From NCBI GenBank assembly GCA_963790325.1, contig CAWBNY010000003.1, positions 1,240,001 to 1,304,000 of the forward strand: a stretch of 64,000 nt of DNA. The letters run 5' to 3'. The notes under the pieces were generated by a model, which was not told where the DNA came from, did not search any database, and saw nothing but the letters and a program-made list of their open reading frames with translations. This DNA comes from JAXDMK01 sp963790325. GTDB taxonomy: Bacteria; Actinomycetota; Acidimicrobiia; Acidimicrobiales; AC-14. Of the stretch, positions 62,534 to 64,000 are shown in pieces. The position numbers and the translations under genes were made by a program. The stretch's first letter is position 1, and every line of letters starts with the position of its first letter.

Positions 62534-63937
62534 TCACCCCTCCTCCGTGACCGGATAGCCGGCCCGCTGCCAGGCCGACATGCCGCCGAGCACGTTGACG
62601 ACCTCCAGGTCGGTCGCGGCCGCCAGCACGCTGGCCGCGACCGACGACCGGTACCCCGACCCGCAGGTGACGGCGAGGGGTCGGCCGGTACGGGGCACGT
62701 CGTGGATGCGCCTCGGTAGCTCCGCGCCGGTGACGAACGTCGCCCCCGGCACATGGCCCGCGGCCCACTCGCCGGGCTGGCGGACGTCGAGCAGATCGAT
62801 GTCGCCCGCCCCGAGCCGGTGCTTGAGCTCGTGCACGGTGATCTGCGCCAGTCGGTCGATGCCGAGCGCGGCGGTGCGCCACGCCATCATCCCACCGGCC
62901 AGCCAGCCGGCGGGCACGTCATAGCCGATCCTCAGCAGGTCCCAGGTGACCGGCCACAGATCGGCGGGCGAGTCGAGCACGAGCACCACCCGCGCCCCCT
63001 CCGGCAACACGGTGCCGGCCCAGGTGGGGAAGGCGGCGCCCTGGCCCACGTTGAGGGCGCCGGGGACGTGCCCGCCACCGAAGGCCTCCGGGGAGCGGGT
63101 GTCGAGCACCACCGCCCCCTCGTCGATCGCCTGCACGACGGCGTCCGGCGGCAGCGCCGGGGGCTCGCGCAGCGACCCGAGGGTTGCGACCCCAGCCAGG
63201 TTCTGGCTGCGCATCCGGCTCCAGTAGGGCGGCACCGCGGGCAGGTTGTCGAGGCGCAGGCACTGCTCCACGAACTCGCCCTTGGATGACACCCGGGCCA
63301 GGATCTCGTTGGTGCGGCGCTCGAAGCCGACGGTGGTCGAGAGCCGGCTCCCGATGTCGCCCCCGCACAACGACCCCGCCACATGGGTCGGGAACACCTC
63401 CACGTGGTCGGGTAGCGACAGGATCCGGGTCTGGATGGTGTGGCAGAACTGTCCGGCGGCAGCCACGGCCTGGTCACGGCCGCCGAGGAGGTCGGGACGG
63501 GCCAGGTCGCCGACCAGCAGCGCCCCGCCCGAGAGGAGCAGCGCCGGCACGTCGGCCGAGGCCCGGCGGTCGTAGACCAGCAGGCTGAGGTGCTCGGGAG
63601 TGTGCCCCGGAGTGTGCATCACCTCGAGGCCCACCTCCCCCAACTCGATCTGCTCGCCGTCGCGGAGGGGCCGGTGGTCGTATCCGATCTCGCCCGCGGC
63701 CGAGGCCAAGAGCTCGACATCGGCCCGCTGGGCCACCTCGGTGAGCCCGGACAGGTAGTCGTTATGACCGTGGGAATCGAGCCCGTGACGCACCCGAAGT
63801 CCCTGGACACGGGCCTCGGCGAAGTAGCCGGAGACGTCGCGCTGCGGATCGAACAGCAAGGCTTCGCCGGTGTCCTCGGAGCCCACCAGGTACGAGGCGT
63901 GGCCCAGGCCCTGCAGGTAGAACTGCTTGAAGAACAT
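62534..63937 (-). CDS. cstB: Persulfide dioxygenase-rhodanese fusion (CstB-like)
   Basis: The 467-residue protein has an ETHE1-like MBL domain (1-250) with DSHGHNDYLSG (His56, His58, Asp60; the usual following His is Tyr61), HTPGHTPEH (His108, His112), then a rhodanese domain without active Cys (about 260-350) and a second with VTCGSGYRS (Cys425). This is the CstB layout MBL-pseudorhodanese-rhodanese. It oxidises glutathione- or CoA-type persulfide and transfers sulfur, detoxifying sulfide. ATG at 63937. First gene of the cst-like set. Confidence 0.9.
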   Translation of the reverse strand: MFFKQFYLQGLGHASYLVGSEDTGEALLFDPQRDVSGYFAEARVQGLRVRHGLDSHGHNDYLSGLTEVAQRADVELLASAAGEIGYDHRPLRDGEQIELGEVGLEVMHTPGHTPEHLSLLVYDRRASADVPALLLSGGALLVGDLARPDLLGGRDQAVAAAGQFCHTIQTRILSLPDHVEVFPTHVAGSLCGGDIGSRLSTTVGFERRTNEILARVSSKGEFVEQCLRLDNLPAVPPYWSRMRSQNLAGVATLGSLREPPALPPDAVVQAIDEGAVVLDTRSPEAFGGGHVPGALNVGQGAAFPTWAGTVLPEGARVVLVLDSPADLWPVTWDLLRIGYDVPAGWLAGGMMAWRTAALGIDRLAQITVHELKHRLGAGDIDLLDVRQPGEWAAGHVPGATFVTGAELPRRIHDVPRTGRPLAVTCGSGYRSSVAASVLAAATDLEVVNVLGGMSAWQRAGYPVTEEG

Positions 63938-64000
63938 CAGCCGGCGACGAGAGCCGCGTCGGCGACTCCCCGGACCCGCCGCCCCGGGGAACCCTGGAAC

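Overview
The window is about 70 % G+C, starts freely with GTG and TTG, and carries a WhiB-type Fe-S regulator, an ANTAR-domain regulator and a conserved block running tig-clpP-clpX-folC-ndk-mreBCD-PBP2-rodA-rne-rplU-rpmA-obg-proB. That points firmly to a high-G+C actinobacterium. The mre/rodA set indicates a rod-shaped cell. A lineage such as Acidimicrobiia fits, but the window alone does not prove it.

Layout. 0-22.2 kb is mostly conserved housekeeping on the minus strand: trigger factor and ClpXP (protein folding and turnover), FolC, Ndk, the elongasome MreB-MreC-MreD-PBP2-RodA, an RNase E/G behind a hairpin-rich leader, ribosomal proteins L21 and L27, ObgE and ProB. A plus-strand secreted multidomain protein (4.7-7.0 kb) interrupts the block between the RNase gene and rplU. 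A PspA-like gene opens the window. 22.3-26.9 kb carries a PaaK/LuxE-like adenylating enzyme with a GNAT partner, and an exported, membrane-anchored relative of histidine ammonia-lyase that lacks the MIO-forming Ala-Ser-Gly.

26.9-32.9 kb is a closely packed plus-strand set: tRNA-Pro, tRNA-Gly, an HEXXH metallopeptidase whose ATG shares a base with the tRNA CCA end, an MBL-fold protein, MurJ and an L,D-transpeptidase, closed by a perfect hairpin. 33.3-39.2 kb holds a single-span FtsH homologue, a secreted caspase-like protein, a DEAD-box helicase and TypA. 39.4-44.5 kb is a minus-strand operon patatin / CHAT-caspase-like / MBL-fold, directly downstream of an oligopeptide ABC transporter operon (44.6-50.2 kb). 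50.4-54.2 kb holds an overlapping set CheB (no receiver), CheR-PAS-coiled coil-PAS and PAS-GAF-ANTAR, apparently a signalling unit separate from chemotaxis. whiB, tRNA-Arg, a second PaaK-like enzyme and a SnoaL-like protein follow.

57.16-61.12 kb is a small integrated element. It is bounded by a 49-bp direct repeat (one mismatch): one copy is the 3' part of tRNA-Lys(CTT), the other a decayed tRNA-like copy. Inside are a degenerate integrase with an HNH-like N-terminus, a VapBC-type pair and a large uncharacterised, apparently frameshifted gene. Repeats of a 12-bp motif lie near both ends. Just outside is the tail of another VapC.

61.3-63.9 kb is a compact cst-like sulfur module: a persulfide dioxygenase-rhodanese fusion (CstB-like), a CsoR-family repressor with Cys36/Gln61/Cys65 (CstR-like) and a TauE/SafE exporter, with a perfect 23-bp palindrome between cstB and cstR. 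The strongest leads for new biology are the patatin-CHAT-MBL operon, the MIO-less exported lyase, the tRNA-Lys element with its unknown cargo, and the metallopeptidase-MBL pair joined to a tRNA.
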